Assembly: GCA_017958765.1 (NCBI GenBank)
Contig: JAGDBY010000125.1
Span: 1 to 8,964, forward strand
DNA from: Bacteroidales bacterium
GTDB taxonomy: Bacteria; Bacteroidota; Bacteroidia; Bacteroidales; UBA932
Length of the DNA: 8,964 nt
Reading direction: 5' to 3'
Both the position numbers and the translations under genes were made by a program. The notes beneath the pieces are model-generated. The model worked only from the letters and a program-made list of their open reading frames with translations. It was not told where the DNA came from and did not search any database. Shown piece by piece: positions 1 to 6,091 of this stretch. Positions within the stretch are counted from its first letter, which is position 1; the number at the start of each line of letters is the position of its first letter.

Positions 1-1
1 A

Positions 2-43
2 GGCGTACGTGTGTTCGTCCTTCCGGGTGCCATCGGCATCTAG
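2..43 (+). pseudogene. upstream ftsK coding remnant ending in an in-frame TAG
   Basis: Read in the ftsK frame, codons 2-40 give GVRVFVLPGAIGI, then TAG, then VANEKPG. Bacteroidota FtsK proteins usually read something like G(I/V)R-hydrophobic-APIPGKGAIGIE at this point. The remnant therefore fits ftsK, with a Glu codon (GAG) replaced by TAG and about three residues missing before GAIGI. TAG ends several other genes in the window (lolA, the lipoprotein, DUF819), so it is an ordinary stop here. The stretch starts at base 2 of the window, so a low-quality contig end is as likely as a true nonsense mutation. Confidence 0.5.
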
Positions 44-1237
44 GTGGCAAACGAGAAGCCTGGCGTGGTTCCTCTCAAAGTGGTGCTCAATTCTCCGCAG
101 TTCGTAGAGGCGCGAGAGAAGATGGATCTCCCGGTAGCGTTCGGTGTTACGGTCACCAACGAGCCTTTCTTCCTTGACTTGGCCAAGATGCCTCACCTGC
201 TGATTGCGGGAGCCACCGGTACAGGTAAGTCCGTAGGTCTGAACACGTTGATCACCTCATTGCTTTACACCAAGCATCCGTCGGAACTCAAATTCGTGAT
301 GGTGGATCCGAAGAAGGTGGAGCTCGATTTCTATCAGAAGCTGGAGAAGCATTATCTGGCGGTTATGCCGGGTGCCGAAGAGTCTATCATCACCGATACC
401 AAGAAGGTTATTGACACTCTCAAGAGCCTCTGTATCGAGATGGATTCTCGCTACGATCTGCTTCGCAAGGCAGAAGTGAGGAAGCTTTCAGAATACAACG
501 AGAAATTCCTCAAACGCAAGCTGAACCCTAACAAGGGCCATCAGTTCCTGCCGTTTATCGTGGTGATTATAGACGAGTTTGCCGACCTTCTGATTACGGC
601 GGGGCGTGAAATAGAGGAGCCTATTGCAAGACTGGCCCAGAAAGCCAGGGCCGTGGGTATCCACCTGGTGTTCGCTACCCAGCGTCCTACTGCAAATGTC
701 ATCACAGGTACGATCAAGGCCAATTTCAACGCCAGAATAGCGTTTAAGGTGAAGTCTTCGGTTGACTCCAAGACCATTCTCGACCAGACAGGCGCGAACC
801 GTCTGATAGGGCGCGGCGATATGTTGATAGTCTATCCCGGAGCGGCCGATCTTGTCAGAGCGCAGTGCGCCTTGATTGAGACCAACGAGGTGGACAGAGT
901 TACCAAATTCATAGGTAACCAGCAAGGCTACCTCGAGCCGTATCTCCTCCCTGAATATGAAGATGAAAAGGATGAGGATGCAGCAGGCGCGGTCGACTTG
1001 CACAAGCGGGATAAATACTTCGAAGAAGCAGCCAAAATAATTGTTCAGAGTCAGCAGGGATCTACTTCTCTATTGCAGCGAAAGCTCGGAATAGGGTACA
1101 ACAAAGCCGGCAGAATTATGGATCAGCTCGAAGCTGCGGGCATTGTCGGACCGTCCAACGGAAGTAAGGCACGAAATGTGTTAGTAGATAGTTATGACAC
1201 ATTGGATCGCATGCTGAGATCCTTAGACAATTTGTAA
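44..1237 (+). CDS. ftsK: DNA translocase FtsK, C-terminal motor and gamma domain (5' part missing)
   Basis: This is the ATP-driven DNA pump that moves chromosome ends through the closing septum and activates XerCD recombination at dif. Counting from the GTG at 44, Walker A is GATGTGKS at residues 56-63. Walker B is IDEFADL at about 176-182. The conserved ATQRPTANVITGTIKANF stretch follows. A C-terminal winged-helix gamma domain spans about 325-397 (QRKLGIGYNKAGRIMDQLE and the GSKARNVLV end) and reads polar orienting sequences. Full FtsK is usually 750 residues or more, so the membrane anchor, the linker and most of the alpha domain lie outside the window. The GTG at 44 is very probably not a native start: FtsK-like sequence continues upstream in the same frame (codons 2-40), broken only by TAG at 41-43. 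The gene is one base from lolA and probably cotranscribed with it. The family call is certain; whether this copy is intact is not. Confidence 0.93.
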   Translation: MANEKPGVVPLKVVLNSPQFVEAREKMDLPVAFGVTVTNEPFFLDLAKMPHLLIAGATGTGKSVGLNTLITSLLYTKHPSELKFVMVDPKKVELDFYQKLEKHYLAVMPGAEESIITDTKKVIDTLKSLCIEMDSRYDLLRKAEVRKLSEYNEKFLKRKLNPNKGHQFLPFIVVIIDEFADLLITAGREIEEPIARLAQKARAVGIHLVFATQRPTANVITGTIKANFNARIAFKVKSSVDSKTILDQTGANRLIGRGDMLIVYPGAADLVRAQCALIETNEVDRVTKFIGNQQGYLEPYLLPEYEDEKDEDAAGAVDLHKRDKYFEEAAKIIVQSQQGSTSLLQRKLGIGYNKAGRIMDQLEAAGIVGPSNGSKARNVLVDSYDTLDRMLRSLDNL

Positions 1238-1238
1238 A

Positions 1239-1730
1239 ATGGCTAGACTGTTCTTCATTTTGATTTCTCTGATGCTGCCGCAGCTGGTTCTGGCTCAGCA
1301 AAGCGGAGAGACCCTTCTCGAGTATTTCAACTCTCTGGGAGGCGTCAGCGTAGAGTATTCTCTGAGCGGCATTTCACAGGACGGCAAGATTGCAATAAGC
1401 GACAGCGGCACCGCCGAGATACAGGGTAACTGCTATCATGTCAAAAGCGCCGGTATCGAGATCTTCAGCAACGGCATCACATCCTATTATTATTCCGCTA
1501 AGAGTGAGGAACTTGTGATTACCGACAACGAAGCTATACCGCTGTTGGCGGCTTCTGACATTACCAAGAAGAGTTCCGGTGAGATCGTAGCTGTCTACAC
1601 AGGACCGGATAAAATTGTGTACACTGTAGAGCTGAAAAATGTGACTCCTCTTGAGAATCCGCTGCCGGCTTCTGCCTTCGTGTTCTCAGATCTGGACAAT
1701 CCGTCTCTGATAATTACCGACATCCGGTAG
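1239..1730 (+). CDS. lolA: LolA-like outer-membrane lipoprotein carrier protein
   Basis: LolA is a periplasmic chaperone that takes mature lipoproteins from the LolCDE transporter in the inner membrane and carries them to the outer membrane. The 163-residue product begins with a signal peptide (hydrophobic core FFILISLMLPQLVLA) and a probable signal peptidase I cut after A19 (VLA/QQ). The mature part alternates short beta-strands, as expected for the half-barrel fold: GTAEIQGNCYHV, GIEIFSNGITSYYYS, SEELVITD and the C-terminal FVFSDLD. It is somewhat shorter than typical LolA proteins of about 180-210 residues. The ATG lies one base after the ftsK stop, so the two genes are probably one transcript; this pairing is familiar in Bacteroidales. 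The last 17 bases overlap the end of the opposing Nudix gene. The sequence is divergent and the call rests on pattern and context. Confidence 0.8.
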   Translation: MARLFFILISLMLPQLVLAQQSGETLLEYFNSLGGVSVEYSLSGISQDGKIAISDSGTAEIQGNCYHVKSAGIEIFSNGITSYYYSAKSEELVITDNEAIPLLAASDITKKSSGEIVAVYTGPDKIVYTVELKNVTPLENPLPASAFVFSDLDNPSLIITDIR

Positions 1731-2337
1731 CTGTCTCTATTATTTCCCGGACGCTTGCGTAGGTATTCTCCAGCGCCTTTCTGAGTGATTCGCCGCCGAG
1801 CCATTCAGCCTTTGTTATTTCCTCTTCCAGCTGAGGTGCAAGCACGGAGAGGCCGTCATCCGCCGATGTCATTTCGAACCAGTGAGTGTGTTTGAGGACG
1901 GTTCTGCCGTCCTGAGGGTAGGTGTGGTGTGTGACGCACAGCTCTTCCCCGGCAGTAAGATTTTTCACTCCAGTCTCTTCAGTAACTTCCCTTACAGCGC
2001 ACTCTTTTACATTCTCATTTTTTTCGAGCATTCCTTTGGGTAAATCCCAGATGTCCCGGTGCAGAATCATCAGCACCTCCCCGGCAGAGTTTTTTACTAT
2101 TCCGCCGGCTGCCGTGACGTTGTCAAAAAGGCTTGTAAACTCCTGAATACAAGCATTATAGTCATTGCATACAATGTACAGTTCAGAAAAAGTGCTTTTT
2201 GTTACAAAATCCGATGCAACGAATTGCAACTTTTTTGCATCTATACAATATATTTTTTGTTCTTCTGAAACATTATCAGTTTCTGATACAGAAGAGCAGA
2301 GCGCAATAAACCGGTTGCCGAAGTATATTTTGTACAT
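1714..2337 (-). CDS. Nudix hydrolase (start chosen at 2337)
   Basis: This enzyme hydrolyses a nucleoside diphosphate linked to another group; the substrate cannot be told from the sequence. With the start at 2337 the product has 207 residues. The Nudix box is complete at residues 102-124 (G-x5-E-x7-RE-V-T-EE-T-G-V, beginning GMLEKNENVKECAVREVTEE), with the metal-binding glutamates present. It is preceded by AAGGIVKNSAGEVLMILHRDIWDLPKG-type strands of the fold, and a separate N-terminal region of about 70 residues lies before that. The reading frame is open to an ATG at 2391, but a consensus promoter element at 2358-2365 lies inside that longer version. MYKIYFGNRF at 2337 is also a natural N-terminus for Bacteroidota members. 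The gene is divergent from pyrE and its 3' end overlaps lolA by 17 bases. Confidence 0.87.
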   Translation of the reverse strand: MYKIYFGNRFIALCSSVSETDNVSEEQKIYCIDAKKLQFVASDFVTKSTFSELYIVCNDYNACIQEFTSLFDNVTAAGGIVKNSAGEVLMILHRDIWDLPKGMLEKNENVKECAVREVTEETGVKNLTAGEELCVTHHTYPQDGRTVLKHTHWFEMTSADDGLSVLAPQLEEEITKAEWLGGESLRKALENTYASVREIIETATGCR

Positions 2338-2357
2338 AACTTTTGGAATAAGCATAG

Positions 2358-2390
2358 CAAAAGTACCGCAATAATTGTTATTTTCGCACA
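2358..2390 (-). promoter_or_regulatory. Bacteroidota-type promoter for the Nudix gene
   Basis: On the minus strand TACTTTTG (2365 to 2358) matches the -7 consensus TAnnTTTG exactly. TGTG (2390 to 2387), 21 bases upstream, matches three of four bases of the -33 TTTG element. Transcription would start near 2352, about 15 bases before the ATG at 2337 and downstream of the alternative ATGs at 2391 and 2355. The position is consistent with a short leader. Confidence 0.55.
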
Positions 2391-2411
2391 TTTAGGAGAG
2401 AATTAAAGACA

Positions 2412-3053
2412 ATGGAAAGTTTTGAAAGAACAGTAGCGAAACATTTGCTGGACATTAAAGCGGTTCTGCTTAGCCCCGATGAGCCTTTTACCTGGGCTTC
2501 GGGATGGAAATCACCCATCTATTGCGACAATCGCAAAATTCTGTCTTATCCTAAATTCCGCAGTGACGTTGCCGACTATATGGTTGAGCTGATATCCGAT
2601 AAGTTTCCTTCAGTGGAGATTATCGCTGGTGTCGCCACCGGCGCTATCGCCATAGGCGCCCTGGTCGCTGAGAGGATGGATAAGCCGTTTATATACATCA
2701 GACCGAAGCCGAAGGATCACGGCACCGGATCCCAGATTGAAGGAGAGTTGCCTCACGGCGCCAATGTTGTTGTTATAGAGGATCTTATCTCTACCGGTAT
2801 GAGTTCTCTGGGAGCGGCGGACGCTGCAATCAGGGCGGGGGCGAACGTGATCGGCATGGTGGCTGTATTCTCATACAATTTCCCTAAAGCGAGGAAAGCG
2901 TTTGAAAATGCCAACATCGAGCTTCACACCCTGTCAAATTATGATACTCTGATTGACTGCGCCATCGAGAGCGGATATGTCAGTGAATCTGACCTTGACG
3001 TGCTGAGGGACTGGCGTTTCAGACCGGATGTTTGGACCGGAAAAAACAGTTAA
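2412..3053 (+). CDS. pyrE: orotate phosphoribosyltransferase
   Basis: PyrE joins orotate to PRPP to make orotidine 5'-monophosphate, the fifth step of pyrimidine synthesis, in the cytoplasm. The 213-residue product has the usual length. The N-terminal substrate region FTWASGWKSPIYCDNR is at about 26-41. The catalytic loop RPKPKDHG (97-104) carries the Arg, Lys and His equivalents of enterobacterial R99, K103 and H105; the K100 position is Pro. Other Gram-positive and Bacteroidota type enzymes also lack Lys there. The PRPP-binding motif VVVIEDLISTGMSS is at 119-132 with the adjacent E123-D124. The start is supported by AGGAG at 2394-2398, 13 bases upstream, although this group rarely depends on such sites. 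The gene is divergent from the Nudix gene with 74 bases between starts. No clear terminator follows, so readthrough into the next gene is possible. Confidence 0.95.
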   Translation: MESFERTVAKHLLDIKAVLLSPDEPFTWASGWKSPIYCDNRKILSYPKFRSDVADYMVELISDKFPSVEIIAGVATGAIAIGALVAERMDKPFIYIRPKPKDHGTGSQIEGELPHGANVVVIEDLISTGMSSLGAADAAIRAGANVIGMVAVFSYNFPKARKAFENANIELHTLSNYDTLIDCAIESGYVSESDLDVLRDWRFRPDVWTGKNS

Positions 3054-3066
3054 AAAATTGTAATAA

Positions 3067-3098
3067 TTTGACTATTTGACGATTTATTATTATATTTG
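3067..3098 (+). promoter_or_regulatory. consensus Bacteroidota promoter of the acidic lipoprotein gene
   Basis: TTTG at 3067-3070, a 20-base spacer, then TATATTTG at 3091-3098 match the Bacteroidota primary sigma consensus TTTG-N19-21-TAnnTTTG with no mismatch. Transcription would begin near 3104 and give an 80-85 base AT-rich leader before the ATG at 3188. Confidence 0.8.
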
Positions 3099-3125
3099 AA
3101 GACGGATAATTTTTATTAAAAGTAC

Positions 3126-3159
3126 CTAATACGCTAATAATTAACCAATTAACTAATAA
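3126..3159 (+). repeat. short CTAATA repeats in the 5' leader
   Basis: CTAATA occurs at 3126-3131, 3134-3139 and 3153-3158; the last two are followed by A, giving CTAATAA. They lie within the predicted untranslated leader of the large lipoprotein gene. In such AT-rich sequence chance is a real explanation. An unstructured leader that favours translation is the other. Confidence 0.35.
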
Positions 3160-3187
3160 CTCATAAACTTTTTTAATGTTTTACACA

Positions 3188-5839
3188 ATGAAAAAATTAT
3201 TTTTTACACTTGCAGCAGTGCTTTTTGCTGTAAGTTCTCTTGTGTCATCATGTACCAAAGACTACAATGTGGACATTGACAAGATCTTGTCTCGCCTTGA
3301 TGCTTTGGAGCAACAAATTAATGGTGGCGCAGTTATCACAGCAGTTGATAACGTAGCAAACGGTGTAAAAGTTACCTTGAGCAACGGTAAGTCTTTTACT
3401 CTTACAAACGGTACTTCAGCTGATGTTTGGACTATCGGTACAGACGGCTACTGGTACAAGAACGGTGTTAAACAAAGCTACCTTGCTACAGGTACTAACG
3501 GCGACACCTATGTTCCTAAAGAGGACGGATATTTCTACATCAACGGTACTCAGAAGACCGACATTATGTGGAAAGGCGCTTCTGGCGACATGGCAGTTGT
3601 TTACAACCCTGAGACTGGTACTCTTACCGTGACAGGCGCTGAAGGTATGGAGGAAGGCGAGACCGTTACATTGGGTTCTAGTGTTTTGTCAGGTTTGATC
3701 CTTGATCCAACACTCCTTACACCTTCTGGCAAGCCACTCTATTTGCCACAAGTTGGTATGGTCGTAGGTAATACTGGACCTCTACCTCAACCTGAACTAC
3801 ACCCTGGTATTTTCGAGGTTGTTTGCGAGCTTAACCCTTCAAATGCAAACGTAGATTCATATGGATGGCAGATTATCGCTGAGGCTACACCTGTATTCCA
3901 ATTGTACGGTGTTAAAACAGAGGAGCTTTTCACTGTTGTCGACGTTATCGACGGTTTGGACGGTACTGTAATTCTCCTCTGCTCAATTAACCCTGACCTT
4001 GATTTTGAATATCTTCAGGAAGAATTGGCAGAATTCGTACAGAATGTCAACAATCCGAACAGCCTTGAGCTCTTCGTTAAAGCTACCAGTGAGAGCGGTG
4101 TTACAGTTACTTCTAACAAAGGACAGTTCTACCCTGTACCGGTTGAGTTCGACGAAGCAGTTCTGCTTTATGACTATGCAAACATTAACAGTCAGATACC
4201 TACTCCTACTCCTTTCTACCAACCAGATAGTTTGCACCTTGTTTCAGCTTTCGCTATCGATATGTACTGCGACAGGTCTTTGACTCTTACTCCGGTTTTG
4301 GTTGATGGTAATATGACATATTTCGAAGATAATGCTAGCGGCTTCTACGATTTCCCTGAGAACTTCGCATACTATGCAAATGCTGATTATGTATTTGCTC
4401 CAGACTATTATATCGACAACTACTATCCAGATGAGATTCTTACACTAGACTTCCCTGTTGAGTTTGAATATGCACTGGAAGATGAAGCAGGCTACTTCTC
4501 AGATGGTAACGAGTTCGTTGACACAGAAGTTCTGCCTTACGGTATTCTTCAGTTCATCGGCAATGAGGCAAGATTCACAACAGTTAAGATTGCTGTTACT
4601 CCTGTTATCGACGGTGTAGTTATGTCTAACTTGGCAGATACATTGGTAGTATACGTTGGTGACAACGCTCCTCAAGAGTACACTACTGATCCAATTGATC
4701 TCGGTGACGTAGATTATTTATTGATTGACACTGCTACAGTAGGTGCTACTCCAGCTCAGGCTATCGCCAACGCTCTTAATGCAGCTATCGAAGAGACCGG
4801 TTTCGTAGATTTCGAATACGGCGGATATGCAATCTATGAAGGCAACTATGGCAAGGACATTGATCCTGCACCATATTCACAATTCGACGACACTGACTCA
4901 ACCTTCGCTTTGACTAAGGCTGTTCCATTCGGAGAGGGTGAAGCTACAATCGTATTCGGCAACCCTAACGGTGACGAAATCGCTATTCCTATCATCTGGA
5001 ATGTTGTAGTGACTACTCCTGCATTCGAGCTCTACGAGGATGTTGTTACATTGTCAGCTCACAAAGCTGCTGATCCTTCAGTAGTAGCTGGTACTGCAAC
5101 TCAAACATACTATGACATCACTCCTTACAACCTGTTTGAGAACGTTAACATTGCAGACCCTGCAGTTCTTGAAGATGTTATCCTGACTACTTTGCTGTGC
5201 GATCCTCTGGTAGCACTCGAGCAAGTTGACATCGATTATGTTACTCCAGGTGAAGAAGAGAACATCTTTATCATTGCTGATTTGGTAGATGAGTCATACG
5301 AGACCGACGTACTCGTTGAGGCAGTTTGCGATTCACAGGCTTGGGACGAGACCCTCGGAGACTGGATTCCAGCAGCTCTTACTGAGGAAGTATTCACAGT
5401 AGTATTCGTTAATGACCTTGAGGCTGAGGTTGGTTCACCTATCGCTGTTACTACAGTAGGTAACGTTGAGACTGACTCTATCTGCCTGGTTGACTTCATC
5501 ACTGTAAGCAATGCAAATGAGATCATCTTCCAAGGTTCTGCAGTTAGCGGTACTGACGCAGAGGTTATCAACGACCTATTCATCGTTGACAACAGCTTCC
5601 TGTCATTCGAAATTGATCCTAGCACACTTCCTCCTACAGTAGTAGCTAACAACTACCTGACTTGGGATGAGAACGGTGTTGTTATCTGGAATGAGGTTGC
5701 TGCACAAGACGGTAGCTACACTCAGACAACAGATGTTGACGTTACATTCACAGTAACTGTTAAACTCGGTTCAACTGAGGATCAACAACTCGTAACTACT
5801 GCAACAGGTACATTCACATTGAAGAAGAAATTCAACTAG
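3188..5839 (+). CDS. large, highly acidic surface lipoprotein with DUF4988/PL29-N-like head
   Basis: No function is recognised. The 883-residue product starts with a lipoprotein signal (MKKLFFTLAAVLFAV...LVSSC) with lipidated C22, followed by TKDYNVDID, which weakly resembles a Bacteroidota surface-export signal. Residues 30-44 form a short coiled coil with I30, I33, L37, L40 and I44 in 3-4 spacing. Residues about 45-170 (SNGKSFTLTNGT, GTDGYWYKNGVKQSY, KEDGYFYINGTQ) resemble the DUF4988/PL29 N-terminal region of Bacteroidales surface proteins. No catalytic lyase domain is seen after it. From about residue 170 the protein is beta-rich and extremely acidic: by hand count about 120 Asp/Glu against about 11 Lys/Arg up to the basic LKKKFN end. 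The ATG at 3176 is in frame, but the 3188 start gives a cleaner signal. Codons (GTT, GCT, ACT, AAC, TTC, GGT) differ from the neighbours and suggest strong expression. The gene stands alone with its own promoter and terminator. Confidence 0.88.
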   Translation: MKKLFFTLAAVLFAVSSLVSSCTKDYNVDIDKILSRLDALEQQINGGAVITAVDNVANGVKVTLSNGKSFTLTNGTSADVWTIGTDGYWYKNGVKQSYLATGTNGDTYVPKEDGYFYINGTQKTDIMWKGASGDMAVVYNPETGTLTVTGAEGMEEGETVTLGSSVLSGLILDPTLLTPSGKPLYLPQVGMVVGNTGPLPQPELHPGIFEVVCELNPSNANVDSYGWQIIAEATPVFQLYGVKTEELFTVVDVIDGLDGTVILLCSINPDLDFEYLQEELAEFVQNVNNPNSLELFVKATSESGVTVTSNKGQFYPVPVEFDEAVLLYDYANINSQIPTPTPFYQPDSLHLVSAFAIDMYCDRSLTLTPVLVDGNMTYFEDNASGFYDFPENFAYYANADYVFAPDYYIDNYYPDEILTLDFPVEFEYALEDEAGYFSDGNEFVDTEVLPYGILQFIGNEARFTTVKIAVTPVIDGVVMSNLADTLVVYVGDNAPQEYTTDPIDLGDVDYLLIDTATVGATPAQAIANALNAAIEETGFVDFEYGGYAIYEGNYGKDIDPAPYSQFDDTDSTFALTKAVPFGEGEATIVFGNPNGDEIAIPIIWNVVVTTPAFELYEDVVTLSAHKAADPSVVAGTATQTYYDITPYNLFENVNIADPAVLEDVILTTLLCDPLVALEQVDIDYVTPGEEENIFIIADLVDESYETDVLVEAVCDSQAWDETLGDWIPAALTEEVFTVVFVNDLEAEVGSPIAVTTVGNVETDSICLVDFITVSNANEIIFQGSAVSGTDAEVINDLFIVDNSFLSFEIDPSTLPPTVVANNYLTWDENGVVIWNEVAAQDGSYTQTTDVDVTFTVTVKLGSTEDQQLVTTATGTFTLKKKFN

Positions 5840-5859
5840 TGTGTAATACCATATATTAG

Positions 5860-5889
5860 AAAGGAGCACGGTAAGTGCTCCTTTTTTTT
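5860..5889 (+). terminator. Rho-independent terminator of the lipoprotein gene
   Basis: AAAGGAGCAC (5860-5869) pairs perfectly with GTGCTCCTTT (5875-5884) around the loop GGTAA. A run of eight T lies at 5882-5889. It sits 20 bases after the stop codon. Confidence 0.95.
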
Positions 5890-5896
5890 GCATTAT

Positions 5897-5933
5897 AGAT
5901 AAAAAGAAAAGCCGGAGACTCTCTGGCTTTTCT
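5897..5933 (-). terminator. Rho-independent terminator of tRNA-Lys
   Basis: Bases 5905-5917 and 5921-5933 form a 13-pair stem (one G-T pair) with loop ACT. On the minus strand it is followed by a T-rich tract (complement of 5900-5910). It begins two bases after the tRNA 3' end, so it serves the tRNA transcript. Confidence 0.85.
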
Positions 5934-5934
5934 G

Positions 5935-6007
5935 TGATCCGCTTGGGGCTCGAACCCAAGACCCCAGCATTAAAAGTGCTGTGCTCTACCAACTGAGCTA
6001 GCGAATC
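5935..6007 (-). tRNA. tRNA-Lys (anticodon TTT)
   Basis: The minus strand folds into a complete 73-base cloverleaf. It has a 7-pair acceptor stem (GATTCGC with GCGGATC, one G-T pair), a D arm GCTC/GAGC with loop AGTTGGTA, and an anticodon stem CAGCA/TGCTG with loop CTTTTAA (anticodon TTT). The variable loop is GGGTC, the T arm is TTGGG/CCCAA with loop TTCGAGC, and the discriminator base is A. CCA is not encoded and must be added after transcription. It reads Lys codons AAA and AAG. The gene is flanked by its own promoter and terminator. Confidence 0.97.
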
Positions 6008-6025
6008 ATTCCCGTTTTGGGATTG

Positions 6026-6057
6026 CAAAAGTATGTAATATCCCGGAGTTAACCAAA
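6026..6057 (-). promoter_or_regulatory. consensus promoter of tRNA-Lys
   Basis: On the minus strand TTTG (6057 to 6054), a 20-base spacer, then TACTTTTG (6033 to 6026) match the Bacteroidota consensus exactly. The start would be near 6020, giving a leader of about a dozen bases before the tRNA 5' end at 6007. Confidence 0.85.
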
Positions 6058-6064
6058 TTTTTTT

Positions 6065-6072
6065 TATATTTG
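6065..6072 (+). promoter_or_regulatory. -7 element for the DUF819 gene
   Basis: TATATTTG matches TAnnTTTG exactly and lies 19 bases before the ATG at 6092, giving a very short leader. No TTTG element is found at the proper distance upstream, so the promoter is half-consensus. It stands back to back with the tRNA-Lys promoter. Confidence 0.5.
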
Positions 6073-6091
6073 GTATGATAAAACCTACCTA

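Noticed and set aside
41..43. TAG recoded as an amino acid (alternative genetic code)
   Set aside because: TAG is the natural stop of lolA (1728-1730), the lipoprotein (5837-5839), the DUF819 gene (7256-7258) and nqrE (8610-8612), so it is not reassigned.
488..1003. Open frame of 171 codons on the minus strand within ftsK
   Set aside because: It lies wholly inside the ftsK motor region, has no recognisable domain and no promoter, and is a shadow frame.
44..1237. FtsK-like coupling protein of a conjugative element
   Set aside because: The gamma winged-helix domain and the neighbouring lolA mark it as chromosomal FtsK. No transfer genes, relaxase or integrase are present.
3024..3060. Hairpin CCGG...CCGG at the end of pyrE as a terminator
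   Set aside because: The stem is only four pairs, lies before the stop codon, and is followed by A-runs, not T-runs, on the pyrE strand.
5236..5652. Minus-strand open frame of 138 codons inside the lipoprotein gene
   Set aside because: Its low-complexity Ser/Thr/Val composition is the reverse of the acidic gene's codon bias, and there is no start signal.
3188..5839. Alginate or other PL29-type polysaccharide lyase
   Set aside because: Only the N-terminal 170 residues resemble the region found in such proteins. No lyase domain or catalytic pattern is visible in the rest.
5935..6007. tRNA-Lys as an attachment site of an integrated element
   Set aside because: No integrase gene and no repeat of the tRNA 3' end is seen in the window, and both sides carry ordinary terminators and promoters.
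5771..6028. Minus-strand open frame covering tRNA-Lys
   Set aside because: It runs through a full tRNA and two terminators, so it cannot be a real protein gene.
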